A stretch of DNA of 64,000 bases from Bacillota bacterium (lineage in GTDB: Bacteria > Bacillota > Sulfobacillia > JAJZYS01 > JAJYTV01). Below the pieces are notes generated by a model. That model was given only the letters and a program-made list of their open reading frames with translations, had not been told where the DNA came from and ran no database searches. The position numbers and the translations under genes are program-made. The stretch lies in the NCBI GenBank assembly GCA_021793645.1, contig JAJYSJ010000001.1, positions 294,722 through 358,721 of the forward strand, given 5' to 3'. Each line of letters begins with the position of its first letter. Positions within the stretch are counted from its first letter, which is position 1. Below, in pieces: positions 16,710-25,022 of this stretch.

Positions 16710-17694
16710 GGCGACGCTCTCTACCCTGGCGCACGGTCCCTTCGGAGAGGCTCCGCGCGCGGTCGGGCGCATCCCGGACAGGGTCGGCCGATTGGCGATC
16801 GGTTGGGTGGAGCCGCAGGATCTCCTGGCGGACGAGGTGGCGCTGGCACCTGCAGCGCAGCTCGGACCGGCCTATGCACTCGGCGACGCGCTTTGGGCGC
16901 ATCCGGATGCGTATCCATCCGCGCTCGCACAGCGTCTCGGTTTGCGCGGCATCACCGCGGCGCTGGCGGTAGGCCGCTCGGCTTTGCGCAAGATCGCCGT
17001 GTTCGTACCGCTCACCCACCTCGGCGCAGTGCGCGATGCAGTTGCGTCGGCTGGGGCAGGATTTCTCGGCGGCTACCGCGACTGCACGTTCGCGGCCGAA
17101 GGCACCGGCACATTCTTGCCGCTTCCCGGCTCGGACCCCTTCATCGGAATCGTCGGCACGCGTGCAGAGGTGCCCGAGGCGAGGCTCGAGACCGTCTACC
17201 CCGCGTACCGGGAAGATGCGGTGATCAAGGCGGTGCTGAGTAGCCACCCTTACGAGCAGCCTGCGTATGATATTTGCGACCTGCGCAGCCCCGAACCGAC
17301 CTACGGATCCGCTCGCCTTGGCACCATCGATCCGACCGCGCCAGAGCGCTTCGCGCAGAAGGTGCGGGCCGCGACGGACGCGAAAGACTTGCGATGGAGC
17401 GCGGGAACGGGTCAACGCGTCGCTCGCGTCCTCGTCCTCGGCGACCCTCGCAGCGCGGCTCTGGCCGTTCTCGAGACACCCGATGCCATCGTCTCGCCGC
17501 CACTTTTGCCCTGGGACGCTGCTGCGCTGGCGAGCGCGGGCTGTACGCTCATCGAGGTCGACAACTTTCTTCCGCAGGCGCTCGCGCATTTCGCCGACCG
17601 TCTGTTGGCGCAGGTACATCTGGAAGTTCGGTTCAACCCGGAGGGATTCAATTGGCGGAGGCTCAGGAGCCGGGACGGTACCATACCCTCGTGA
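16690..17694 (+). CDS. Nif3/YqfO-like (DUF34) protein lacking the usual metal ligands
   Basis: 334 residues. The central CutA/PII-like insert of YqfO is easily seen: IAVFVPLTHLGAVRDAV, GYRDCTF, GTGTFLPLPGSDPFIG and SSHPYEQPAYDI (about 97-200). The flanking Nif3 halves are very divergent: the first has no HHP metal motif, and the C-terminal GH-x-x-(S/T)-E motif is replaced by VDNFLPQ. The dinuclear metal site is therefore probably lost. Position after trmK supports orthology. Function of the family is itself unsettled (GTP cyclohydrolase-like or metal chaperone roles proposed). Confidence 0.75.
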   Translation: MDRATLEATLSTLAHGPFGEAPRAVGRIPDRVGRLAIGWVEPQDLLADEVALAPAAQLGPAYALGDALWAHPDAYPSALAQRLGLRGITAALAVGRSALRKIAVFVPLTHLGAVRDAVASAGAGFLGGYRDCTFAAEGTGTFLPLPGSDPFIGIVGTRAEVPEARLETVYPAYREDAVIKAVLSSHPYEQPAYDICDLRSPEPTYGSARLGTIDPTAPERFAQKVRAATDAKDLRWSAGTGQRVARVLVLGDPRSAALAVLETPDAIVSPPLLPWDAAALASAGCTLIEVDNFLPQALAHFADRLLAQVHLEVRFNPEGFNWRRLRSRDGTIPS

Positions 17695-18086
17695 TCCACA
17701 CCGACGGCGCCTCCCGCGGGAATCCCGGCGAGAGCGGCATCGGCATCGTCATGTACGATGGCCAGGGCAGCGTCGTAAAGGAATTTTGCCGGTTTATCGG
17801 CACAACGACAAACAACGTAGCCGAGTATTCGGCGCTGATCGAAGCGCTTCGCGCGGCGCATGGCCTCGGAGCTGAGGAAGTCGCCGTGCGCTCCGATTCG
17901 GAACTCATGGTGAAACAGATCCTCGGCGAATTGAAGGTGCGTCATGATGGGCTGCAGCCGCTCTTCGTCGAAGCCAGGAGGCTGTTTTTGCGCTTTCGGC
18001 AGTGGCGCATCGAATATGTGCCGCGCGAGCAAAACCGACGTGCGGATGAACTGGCAAACCTCAGTATCGATCGGCAGCACAAGTGA
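17652..18086 (+). CDS. RNase HI-family protein (reverse-transcriptase-like RNase H)
   Basis: 144 residues from a TTG behind GGAGGG, overlapping the nif3-like gene by 43 bp. The acidic catalytic residues are present in order: HTDGASRGNPG (Asp), NNVAEYSALI (Glu), RSDSELMVKQ (Asp) and RRADELAN (Asp). It matches the short RNase HI group without a basic protrusion, like Bacillus YpdQ or archaeal-type RNase HI. It would cleave RNA in RNA/DNA hybrids. It ends 51 bp before rnpB. Confidence 0.9.
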   Translation: MAEAQEPGRYHTLVIHTDGASRGNPGESGIGIVMYDGQGSVVKEFCRFIGTTTNNVAEYSALIEALRAAHGLGAEEVAVRSDSELMVKQILGELKVRHDGLQPLFVEARRLFLRFRQWRIEYVPREQNRRADELANLSIDRQHK

Positions 18087-18137
18087 GCCAAAACGTTCCG
18101 TTGCAGCGCGCTCTTACGCGCTGTATCATTCTCAGTT

Positions 18138-18470
18138 GCGAGCAAGCCAGGTGATCGCGGGCCATGATGGCCTGAGGAAAGTCCGAGCTGCATAGGGCAG
18201 GGTGCTGGGTAACACCCAGTGGGGGCGACCCCAAGGAAAGTGCCACAGAGACATACCGCCCGCAAGGGTAAGGGTGAAAAGGCGTGTGTAAGAGACCACC
18301 GGGGTCTAGGTGACTAGACCGCCAGGCAAACCCCACCCGCAGCAAGACCAAATAGGGAAGGCATGACACTGCCCGTCGACCTTCCGGGTACGGTCGCTAG
18401 AGGCGCCGGGCAATCGGCGCCCAAGATAGATGATCATCCTCGACAGAACTCGGCTTATGGCTTCGCTCGC
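18138..18470 (+). ncRNA. rnpB: RNase P RNA
   Basis: About 333 nt. Universally conserved parts are plain: GAGGAAAGTCCGAGC near the 5' end, AGTGCCACAGAGACA, GGTAAGGGTGAAAAGG, GCAAGACCAAATAGGG, and ACAGAACTCGGCTTAT near the 3' end. P1 is formed by GCGAGCAAGCC (18138-18148) and GGCTTCGCTCGC (18459-18470). The order of helices looks like the A-type rather than the Bacillus B-type RNA. It matures tRNA 5' ends. Directly downstream lies a repeat that recurs at 37.4 kb. Confidence 0.95.
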
Positions 18471-18493
18471 AAATCTTATAACTGAGAATTCTT

Positions 18494-18552
18494 GTTTCCA
18501 GCCCGTTTGTTATTGTTACGAACGGGCTTCATCCGCGTGCCTCGTTACTGGT
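18494..18552 (+). repeat. Left copy of island-flanking repeat (split by the IS element)
   Basis: Begins GTTTCCAGCCCG, contains an AGCCCGTT/AACGGGCT hairpin, and runs to GTTACTGGT. After the insertion sequence it continues at 20042 with AGTCTGCCCAGA. The same ~60-75 bp sequence, at roughly 85-90% identity by eye, is at 37432-37493. Likely an attachment-site-type duplication at the 3' side of rnpB. Confidence 0.6.
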
Positions 18553-20032
18553 CTACCCGTTACCCACAAGTGATTGGTAGAAGCAAGAAGATTCCCCAGT
18601 CTTTGTAGCAAGGATTTGCCAGGCGTAGTGGAGAAAGGGGTGGTAGCGAGGGGACGAGGGGGACGCCGACAGATGCTGTGGGCGACGAAGGAGTGCGGTC
18701 GGGCGGAGTTGGGAGACGCGCGGTTGACGCAGCGTCTGGTTCGACTGACAGCATCGCTGTCAGAGAATCCGGAGAGTTCGGTGCCAGTGGCGGCTGGCTC
18801 GTGGGCATCGACGAAAGGGGCATATCGCTTCTTCGACAACGCCCGGGTCGGGCCGCAGCGGGTCCTGCGCTCGCATCGGCTGGCGACGGTGGATCGGATC
18901 AAGGGGCGGCCGATCGTCCTGGCGGTGCAGGATACGACGGGGTTTAACTTCAGCACCCATCGGATGACGGAGGGGCTTGGCCCGATCGGACCGGAGTACG
19001 CCCAGGGGTTCTTCCTGCACTCCTGCCTTGCGGTGGACACGACGAAGGGCACGCCGCTCGGTCTGCTTTGGCAGCAGTTCTGGGCCCGGGACGGCCAGGA
19101 GACAGGCCAGAAGGAGAGTGCGCGCTGGGTCAACACCATGCGCGAGGTCGAGAAGGTGGTCCCCGACCAGACGCGCGTCGTCATGGTAGGTGATCGCGAG
19201 AGCGATCTCTTTCCGTTGTTCGGTGCCGCCATCGCCGATGGCTGCGATGTGTTGGTGCGGGCCACGCACAACCGCAAGCTGGAAGGCGAGGACCCTGATC
19301 TGGCTCGAGCTGTGGCGAGTGCGCCCAAGCTCGGCGAGTACACCATCGACGTCCCCCGCAAAGGGAACCTGTCTGCGCGGCAGACCACTCTGGCGCTGCA
19401 CGCCAAACGAGTCACGCTCCGCACGCCCGACGTCTATCGTGGCCAGTACAACGAGCCGGTGGCGATTACCGTGGTCTGCGCCTATGAGATCGATCCCCCC
19501 ACTGGCAGCCAGCCGATCGGCTGGGTCCTGCTCACCACCCTCCCGGTGGCGGACGCCGCGGAAGCCGCAACCATGGTCCGCTGGTACACCTACCGGTGGC
19601 GCATCGAGCGTTTCCACTTCACGCTCAAGAGCGGCTGTCAGGTCGAGGATCTCCAACTCGAAACCAGACGCCGGCTGGAAAACGCCATCGCCGTCTACAG
19701 CATCGTGGCCTGGCGCCTTCTGTGGCTGACCTACGAGGCACGCGAGAACCCCGATGCCCCCTGCACCACCGTGCTCTCCGACGACGAATGGAAGTCCCTG
19801 TACCTCGCCCTTAATCGCAAGAACATCGTCAAAACCCACAATGTCCCCACCGAACCGCCAACCCTCCAAACCGCCATCATCCAGATCGCTCGTCTCGGAG
19901 GCTTCCTTGCCCGCAAGGGCGATGGCGATCCCGGCGTCAAAGCCCTCTGGCGCGGCTTCCGCCGCCTACAAGACTACGTCCTCATCCGCCAGGCGGCACG
20001 CTTCATCTAGCAGAATTGCGGGTAATGCTTAG
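18553..20032 (+). mobile_element. IS4-family insertion sequence (Tn5/IS50-like), 1480 bp
   Basis: Bounded by a 9-bp target duplication GTTACTGGT (18544-18552 and 20033-20041). The ends are imperfect inverted repeats: left CTACCCGTTACCCAC, right (reverse) CTAAGCATTACCCGC. It carries one transposase gene and is inserted in the repeat just downstream of rnpB. The intact ends, matching target duplication and unbroken gene suggest a recent insertion. Confidence 0.88.
18673..20010 (+). CDS. IS4-family transposase, Tn5-like DDE type
   Basis: 445 residues from ATG 18673, whose N-terminus aligns with the Tn5 N-terminal domain (ELGDARLTQRLVRL). In-frame TTG/GTG starts up to 18574 would give 478 residues. 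Catalytic residues: Asp in VQDTTGFNF, Asp in GDRESDLF, and Glu in the YREK signature YTYRWRIERFHFTLK, nearly the Tn5 sequence. Appears full-length and active-looking. Confidence 0.92.
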   Translation: MLWATKECGRAELGDARLTQRLVRLTASLSENPESSVPVAAGSWASTKGAYRFFDNARVGPQRVLRSHRLATVDRIKGRPIVLAVQDTTGFNFSTHRMTEGLGPIGPEYAQGFFLHSCLAVDTTKGTPLGLLWQQFWARDGQETGQKESARWVNTMREVEKVVPDQTRVVMVGDRESDLFPLFGAAIADGCDVLVRATHNRKLEGEDPDLARAVASAPKLGEYTIDVPRKGNLSARQTTLALHAKRVTLRTPDVYRGQYNEPVAITVVCAYEIDPPTGSQPIGWVLLTTLPVADAAEAATMVRWYTYRWRIERFHFTLKSGCQVEDLQLETRRRLENAIAVYSIVAWRLLWLTYEARENPDAPCTTVLSDDEWKSLYLALNRKNIVKTHNVPTEPPTLQTAIIQIARLGGFLARKGDGDPGVKALWRGFRRLQDYVLIRQAARFI

Positions 20033-20185
20033 GTTACTGGTAGTCTGCCCAGACGTAGCATGAAATGCAATGGAACTTGGCGCCTCCCATTGCGGCCCGC
20101 ACGCTATGGGAAATCTCGCAGATCGCCCGGGTGACGTACCCAGAGCCGCTTGACCCTTAACTGGCCTCCGTCGCCAGAGCCGGCC

Positions 20186-21121
20186 TCATGTTTTCTCCCT
20201 CAGGCCCTTGCGGATCCTCTGGAGGCTGGCTGAGTCGAAGGACTTTGACAGCCACGTCGTTCGCCCCGCAGTGTTGTTGAGCAGCCACTCTGGATTGCCT
20301 CCGATGTACCAGACGTCGGCACGAGACTGGACGATGGGACCCCAGATGTGCTCGTCCGTCGGCACAGGGCGAACCCCGATCAGGATGATGAGATCAGTCT
20401 CGGACAACCATGTCTGCCAGCGCTGTCGTAGCTCGGCGATGTCATCTTCTCCAACCGGCATTGGCTTTCCGGGGGTGATGAGCGACATCGCTGGGGTGCA
20501 CTCGACCTGGTTCCTGCTCCTATATCGCCGCCGCGACTCTTTCGGCGGAACGTGAAGAATGCGCCCCCCTATCAGCCCACGGTTATCTATTGACACGGTC
20601 CCCTCTAAGAACACGCCATCTGGAACCTGGGGGAAAAAGTTAGACGAGCCGTGGAGTTTGAGGACAGTGACATGGTTGCCGCCGTTGGGGCGACGACCAA
20701 ATCCGTAGTCTACGGCCAACGGCAAACCCTCCACAGCCTGCTCAAACAGGGTGTCGTAGTTTAGGCTGGCGAAGACCGTGGTATCGAGGAGACGGGGGCG
20801 AAAAGCCCTTACCAAGTGGGCGTACACGCCATCTCTTTGATGCATCTCCAGTGAAGCGAAATACTCTCCGACGCTTTTGGTGAGAGCAAACTGTTCAACC
20901 TTATGCCAAGCAGCGTCCATCGCCACCTCGAAATTTTCGTCCCTAAAGCTTGAAGACAGGTGGCTCCACACTTCTGGCGATCTGGCGACCAACCGGTCGA
21001 ACAACTCGTCCAGAAGAGGCGGTTCCTCCCACCTTGGTCTGCCTTCACGGTCGAAGGTCTTTGCTGCACGTGAGCCCAGAGCGTAACTAGCGCCAGCTCC
21101 TATGAGGCATGCAATCTTCAA
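20186..21121 (-). CDS. SIR2-like domain protein, probable defence effector
   Basis: 311 residues. The NAD-binding start MKIACLIGAGASYALGS (GAGAS at 8-12), SLNYDTLFE (Asn121/Asp123) and LKLHGSSNF (His157) are the hallmarks of SIR2-like domains found in anti-phage proteins (ThsA, DSR, SIR2-pAgo, SIR2-HerA), which deplete NAD+. A later GVRPVPTDEHIW and IGG segment completes the Rossmann core. No extra sensor domain is visible, so sensing must lie in partners. It is the last of five closely spaced minus-strand genes, 83 bp after the HEPN-like gene. Defence role is inferred. Confidence 0.75.
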   Translation of the reverse strand: MKIACLIGAGASYALGSRAAKTFDREGRPRWEEPPLLDELFDRLVARSPEVWSHLSSSFRDENFEVAMDAAWHKVEQFALTKSVGEYFASLEMHQRDGVYAHLVRAFRPRLLDTTVFASLNYDTLFEQAVEGLPLAVDYGFGRRPNGGNHVTVLKLHGSSNFFPQVPDGVFLEGTVSIDNRGLIGGRILHVPPKESRRRYRSRNQVECTPAMSLITPGKPMPVGEDDIAELRQRWQTWLSETDLIILIGVRPVPTDEHIWGPIVQSRADVWYIGGNPEWLLNNTAGRTTWLSKSFDSASLQRIRKGLREKT

Positions 21122-21204
21122 ATCGGGCAGATCCTTTCCTCAGCCAATCACAGTGCCCCGCACCCAGTTCCAAGGCATCGGGCGCTTCTTGGCGCCTCAC
21201 TCTA

Positions 21205-22419
21205 TTACCGACTTCGCCCGTTCGCCTTACGCTTCCATCTTGGCTCACTCACGTAGGCGTTCTTCCAAAGGGCCTCCTCCGGATGGTAGTAGCGCATCCA
21301 GAGCCGGTTGATCAGCAGGGCTGCCTGCGCGACCTCGGCGTAGGCGTGGCTGATCCAGCGTATCGAGACCCCCTCTGGATGGCTTAGCTGGTCTCGGGTG
21401 GAGAACCCTGACTTCCAGCGCCATCTCTCAGTTGGCGCCACCCAACCCGCGCTGGCCGCCCAGTCCAAGAGCTTCCGCATGCTGTCGCGCAGGCGCTCAC
21501 CATTGACGAGGACGTCGACCGCCCGTCGGCCCGCCTGGCGCCGCACCTCCTGGATCGCGTACCAGAGTCCCCCCGCTCCTTGGACCGTTTGCCGCGCCAC
21601 GATTGGGTGCCCCTTCGTCTGCTCGCGGGCCACGACTTCGGCTGGGTACACCTGCTCTTGTGCATACAGGACTCTCAGGCTGGTCTCCAGCGCAACCGTG
21701 GCGGGCCACTCGGCCATGCTGAAGAACTCCCAATCGCGATAACCGTAGAGGTAGAGCTTGGCGGCCCGATTGAACACCTCGAAGACCGCTTCGGGAACAG
21801 CCCGATGCAGGCGCACCGCTTGCAAGTCCTTCTTGACGTCGGCATAGGTCAGAGGGTGTGTAGTACCGCGGCCACGATCGAAACGAGCCACGGCTTGGAC
21901 CTCATGGCACGGAGCCATACGAGAGGGCACGCGCATGCGCCACTCTCGCCATCCGACATGCGCCCAGGCAGCCATCTCCTGGCGGCGCCAACCCTCGACG
22001 AGTGGGATGAGCGCTCGCCGGTGGACCGTTTCCATGAAGTCATGGACCAGCATAGTGGCCGTCAGTCGCGGATCACTCTCTCCCCACCGGCTCGGCACAT
22101 AACAGATCGCCAGCGTCGGGTGAGGTGCCTCACTTGAGGCGATTGGCTCGCTCGACTCTGCCACGTCCTTTACCCAGTCTGGGGGCTCGTCCCACCTTTC
22201 CACCGCCCAATCCGGCAGCTTCATCGAAAGCTCAATCCAAATTACATCGGCCCCATGCCACGAACTCTCGTTGACCGCAGCAGGGGTAAGTGCGTCCAGT
22301 ACGTGCCGGAGCGCCAGCCAGTCCGCGTCCAGGCGCGCACCCTCGGCGATCGGGGACGCACGCAACAAGGCATTGCGGTACTCCTCGAAAGCAAGCAGTA
22401 TGTCCTCGCCTGTAACCAC
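21205..22419 (-). CDS. Unrecognised protein with C-terminal HEPN-like motif
   Basis: About 404 residues from a GTG with GGAG eight bases upstream; the frame is open to 22593, but that would overlap the upstream gene by 131 bp. No family recognised for the first 200 residues (Trp-rich, mixed alpha/beta). Residues ~208-380 are helical, with a FNRAAKLYLYG...ALETSLRVLYAQE helix pair and RDQLSH at 342-347. This R-x4-H arrangement after paired helices is typical of HEPN RNases. With SIR2 and a nuclease alongside, a toxin/effector or sensor role is plausible, but the fold call needs structure prediction. Confidence 0.55.
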   Translation of the reverse strand: MVTGEDILLAFEEYRNALLRASPIAEGARLDADWLALRHVLDALTPAAVNESSWHGADVIWIELSMKLPDWAVERWDEPPDWVKDVAESSEPIASSEAPHPTLAICYVPSRWGESDPRLTATMLVHDFMETVHRRALIPLVEGWRRQEMAAWAHVGWREWRMRVPSRMAPCHEVQAVARFDRGRGTTHPLTYADVKKDLQAVRLHRAVPEAVFEVFNRAAKLYLYGYRDWEFFSMAEWPATVALETSLRVLYAQEQVYPAEVVAREQTKGHPIVARQTVQGAGGLWYAIQEVRRQAGRRAVDVLVNGERLRDSMRKLLDWAASAGWVAPTERWRWKSGFSTRDQLSHPEGVSIRWISHAYAEVAQAALLINRLWMRYYHPEEALWKNAYVSEPRWKRKANGRSR

Positions 22420-22462
22420 CCTAAGGTCTCCGATTGCTCTCCCCTCCCTCGCAGCGGCCCAC

Positions 22463-23032
22463 CTACAGACCAGTCTCGGGAGCAAATAGTAGGAGGTGCC
22501 GCGCAAGCGCTTGCAAACGAAAGATCCCGGGCAGCGTGAGCTCCCGCTTATTCTGGCGGCTTCCGTGTGCTGCAACCTTGTCTCGGGTCCCAAGACATGC
22601 GCGTACGGCGTGCGCGACCTGAATCCGCTCTTTGCCGAAGAGAAACTCCTCCTTGGGATTCACGCCAATCTGTCGCAGCGATTGCTGCACCCGTTCAACG
22701 GAGCCAGGCTCGCCGATCAGGGCCTCGACCGCCTTAAACGCATTGAGGAACGCGGCCTCGGCCTCCGCTTGAGTGAGATACGGGCGGAAATCCCCCCTGT
22801 ATCCCTCCTCGCGCCAGTCGCACATATCCCACCAGAGGTCGGCGATGCTCTTGAAGAGATAGCCGGCTGCACTCGCGAACCTTGTGTCAGCGAAATGCCG
22901 CGCGATGATCGGTGCCATCTCGTCCAGCCAACGGGGAGAAACGATTGATCGCGTCTCCCACTCCTGGCGCAAAATCCCTTCCCTGTAGGAGTCCCAGAAC
23001 TCCTCCTCGTGCGCCGCGATGAGGTCACGCAC
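22463..23032 (-). CDS. Small HEPN-like protein
   Basis: 189 residues if read from the GTG whose GTGCGTGA overlaps the upstream stop; an ATG at 23125 would add 31 residues overlapping the previous gene by about 100 bp. It is alpha-helical, with NAFKAVEALIGEP followed by RDKVAAHG (R150-x5-H156), a HEPN-type R-x4-6-H motif, and a last helix IFRLQALARHLLLF. Probably an RNase or its partner within the candidate defence operon. 43 bp before the larger HEPN-like gene. Confidence 0.55.
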   Translation of the reverse strand: MRDLIAAHEEEFWDSYREGILRQEWETRSIVSPRWLDEMAPIIARHFADTRFASAAGYLFKSIADLWWDMCDWREEGYRGDFRPYLTQAEAEAAFLNAFKAVEALIGEPGSVERVQQSLRQIGVNPKEEFLFGKERIQVAHAVRACLGTRDKVAAHGSRQNKRELTLPGIFRLQALARHLLLFAPETGL

Positions 23033-23369
23033 GCTCAGTTCTTCGCGGTCCTTCGGGTACACGTCTGGCAAGGGAAACGAGTTCCATAATATGGTGCGCG
23101 CAGAAGGATCCGATCGTATCGACATTCCGAATGATTGCGAGGTAATCTAGCGCCTGTCTGACATCGACCGGCGGATGGGCACAGAGTAGCAGCATCGCCT
23201 CTTGGAAAGAGGGCGAGTCCGTCGCACGGCGGATCCAAGAGAGAGAGACTCGCGTACCTCGAAACCAACTCTCCGGGGGTATGGGCTCGTATCTGGCGAA
23301 CGACGAGTCGGTAGAGAGGCCGAGCACCACATAACGCTGCCAGTCTCTCTCCTCGTAGGCCCACTCCAC
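23025..23369 (-). CDS. Small hypothetical protein of the defence-like operon
   Basis: 114 residues from GTG, 2 bp after the nuclease gene's stop. Sequence is ordinary and well composed (Trp/Tyr-rich N-terminus, QALDYLAIIRNVDTIGSF near the end), with no recognised family. Its stop overlaps the possible start of the HEPN-like gene. An alternative is that this frame and the next were one protein separated by a frameshift near 23.1 kb, because the next frame is open through the whole overlap. Confidence 0.5.
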   Translation of the reverse strand: MEWAYEERDWQRYVVLGLSTDSSFARYEPIPPESWFRGTRVSLSWIRRATDSPSFQEAMLLLCAHPPVDVRQALDYLAIIRNVDTIGSFCAHHIMELVSLARRVPEGPRRTERA

Positions 23370-23371
23370 GT

Positions 23372-24010
23372 CTAGTCCCCCACCCGCCCGCCAACCTCGA
23401 CCACAGCGTAGCGAAAGGTCCCGTGGCTGCCGGAGCTCGGGTTAGAAAAGTCCGTCCAGTGCACAACGTAGGAGCCTTCGAGTTCCAGCGGGATCTCCCG
23501 ATTCCTCTTCGTTCCTGCCCCAGTATTCGGTCCCCAGCCGCGGCGACCCGTTAGCCGGGCACCCTCGTAGATGCGGAAGTCGGCGTCGTTCGTGTCCATA
23601 CGTTGCGGAACGCTCCAGTAGGATCTGTCGTTTGTGAGCCAGATGGCGTACGCCACTGTCTGCGACCTGCCCCCCGTCACCCTCTCCAGTCGGCAGATGT
23701 CCTTCACTGCGTCATAGCGGGAGATGTCCTGTGCTCCTTGATCCTTAAGGAGGTAGGGCTCTCCATCTACCTCACACCGAATCTTTCGCGTCCAGTACTT
23801 GAGTTCCATGACGAGGAGTTCGTCACCGATCAAGCAAACCACATCCACGCTTTCGGCCCCGCCCATCGTGAGCGGGTACTCCAACCGCAGTCGTGCCTCT
23901 GGATGCTCAGCATGGATTGCCCAAGCGAGGGCGTGCTGGAAATCCGCTTCTGAGTGAAAAACAGGTCTGTCTAGCGCAAGGTGCTTGAGAACATCTTGAA
24001 CATCAATCAT
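23372..24010 (-). CDS. PD-(D/E)XK-like nuclease, first gene of the defence-like operon
   Basis: 212 residues from an ATG with AAGGAAA upstream. The N-terminal half reads FHSEADFQHALAWAI, RLEYPLT, SVDVVCLIGDELLVMELKYW. That is a helix Glu, then Asp56 and Glu69-x-Lys71, the ordered active-site residues of a restriction-endonuclease-like fold. Similar proteins occur as stand-alone nucleases in defence clusters. The C-terminal part is beta-rich and ends with a FRYAVVEVGGR strand. About 150 bp of divergent promoter region separates it from the plus-strand pair. Confidence 0.65.
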   Translation of the reverse strand: MIDVQDVLKHLALDRPVFHSEADFQHALAWAIHAEHPEARLRLEYPLTMGGAESVDVVCLIGDELLVMELKYWTRKIRCEVDGEPYLLKDQGAQDISRYDAVKDICRLERVTGGRSQTVAYAIWLTNDRSYWSVPQRMDTNDADFRIYEGARLTGRRGWGPNTGAGTKRNREIPLELEGSYVVHWTDFSNPSSGSHGTFRYAVVEVGGRVGD

Positions 24011-24162
24011 GGTCGTTTCCTTCCGCGGCTGTGGCTTGCAGTTCGGCCGCTCGTGCAGGGATGGAGATGCGTTCTCCATGAACTTCCACCAATCCTCCGC
24101 GACACCCCTTCCGCGGAGTGCCCTTGCGGGGTTTTGGCGAAATATGGTTTAGGAGAGGAGGG

Positions 24163-24717
24163 ATGGGCGTGCACCTGCTGTACCGCAAGATTCACGAGAA
24201 AGGTGCAGTCATCTACGAACTCGTCCGCGAGATCCATCTCACCGGCGGGACGAGTCCGTTCCCAACTGCCGAGATGGGGCTCTGGCACCGAAGCGGTGAC
24301 AGGCTCCTCTTCCCGCGCCTGCAGGAAGGCGAGCGGCCGGAGGATCACGCCGTCGTAATCGACCTCAAGCCGAAGCTGGCCGACCTGAACCTCTACGAGC
24401 TGACTGATGTCTGGGGCTACACGACACTTAGCCCCCAGGACGAACTATGGGCACCCCATGGGCTTCGCCTGCAGACCATTTTCCGCGACGGTCCGGCAAG
24501 GCGATGTCCGACCGCCACGAGGGCGCGCTTCCCCCTCCAAAACACCCGCGAGTTCGTGCACGAGTTCCTCTACATCCGACAAAGCCACCCCGGCAATTGG
24601 GCGTGGGGACGCATCGGCTTTGTGAACGGTGCCCTCCTCTTCCCTGACCAATTCTGGGCGCTCACGGACGCCATGCGGCAGGCCGCGCAGGACGACCTTG
24701 AGGGGGGTGCCGATTGA
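24163..24717 (+). CDS. Hypothetical protein, divergent partner of the defence-like operon
   Basis: 184 residues from ATG behind GGAGAGGAGGG. No family recognised. Compact mixed alpha/beta composition with several aromatic strands (GVHLLYRKI, FVHEFLYIRQ, WAWGRIGFVNGALLF). Its TGA overlaps the next gene's ATG (TGAATG), so the two are co-translated. Position and co-orientation suggest a role linked to the nuclease/HEPN/SIR2 genes on the other strand. Confidence 0.6.
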   Translation: MGVHLLYRKIHEKGAVIYELVREIHLTGGTSPFPTAEMGLWHRSGDRLLFPRLQEGERPEDHAVVIDLKPKLADLNLYELTDVWGYTTLSPQDELWAPHGLRLQTIFRDGPARRCPTATRARFPLQNTREFVHEFLYIRQSHPGNWAWGRIGFVNGALLFPDQFWALTDAMRQAAQDDLEGGAD

Positions 24718-24969
24718 ATGTCCGCAGACCTCACGCATCTCACCCTGCACGAGGCCATTGAGCAAGCGATCATCCGGCTGGCCCGCCCGGCGACCGCTCG
24801 GGAGATTCTCGACTACGTCCACCGCCATAACCTCTACGTTCAGCAGGCTGGCACGCCCTTGACCATCCACCAGATCTGCGCCCGCATCCGGCACTATCCG
24901 AAGTTCTTCTCCATCGATGCGTCGGCCCGGCCGTTCCTCTACGACTTGGTGGGTCGGGAGAGGCCCTAG
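24718..24969 (+). CDS. Small HARE-HTH-like DNA-binding protein
   Basis: 83 residues: LTLHEAIEQAIIRLARPATAREI, YVHRHNLY, then LTIHQICARIRHYPKFFSID. This helix pattern with a conserved phenylalanine-rich wing is that of the HARE-HTH (HB1, ASXL, restriction endonuclease HTH) domain, which is often fused to or near nucleases. It may recognise modified DNA or regulate the adjacent operon. It begins directly at the stop of the preceding gene. Confidence 0.6.
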   Translation: MSADLTHLTLHEAIEQAIIRLARPATAREILDYVHRHNLYVQQAGTPLTIHQICARIRHYPKFFSIDASARPFLYDLVGRERP

Positions 24970-25022
24970 CACGAGGGGTAGCAATGGACCGCTCGCTGGA
25001 GTTGGAAGTAGGAGGAATTAAT

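Noticed and set aside
23033..23125. Extra 31 residues at the N-terminus of the small HEPN-like protein (ATG 23125)
   Set aside because: It would overlap the preceding gene by about 100 bp; the GTG with a short overlap is more economical. Kept as an alternative because the extra residues look protein-like.
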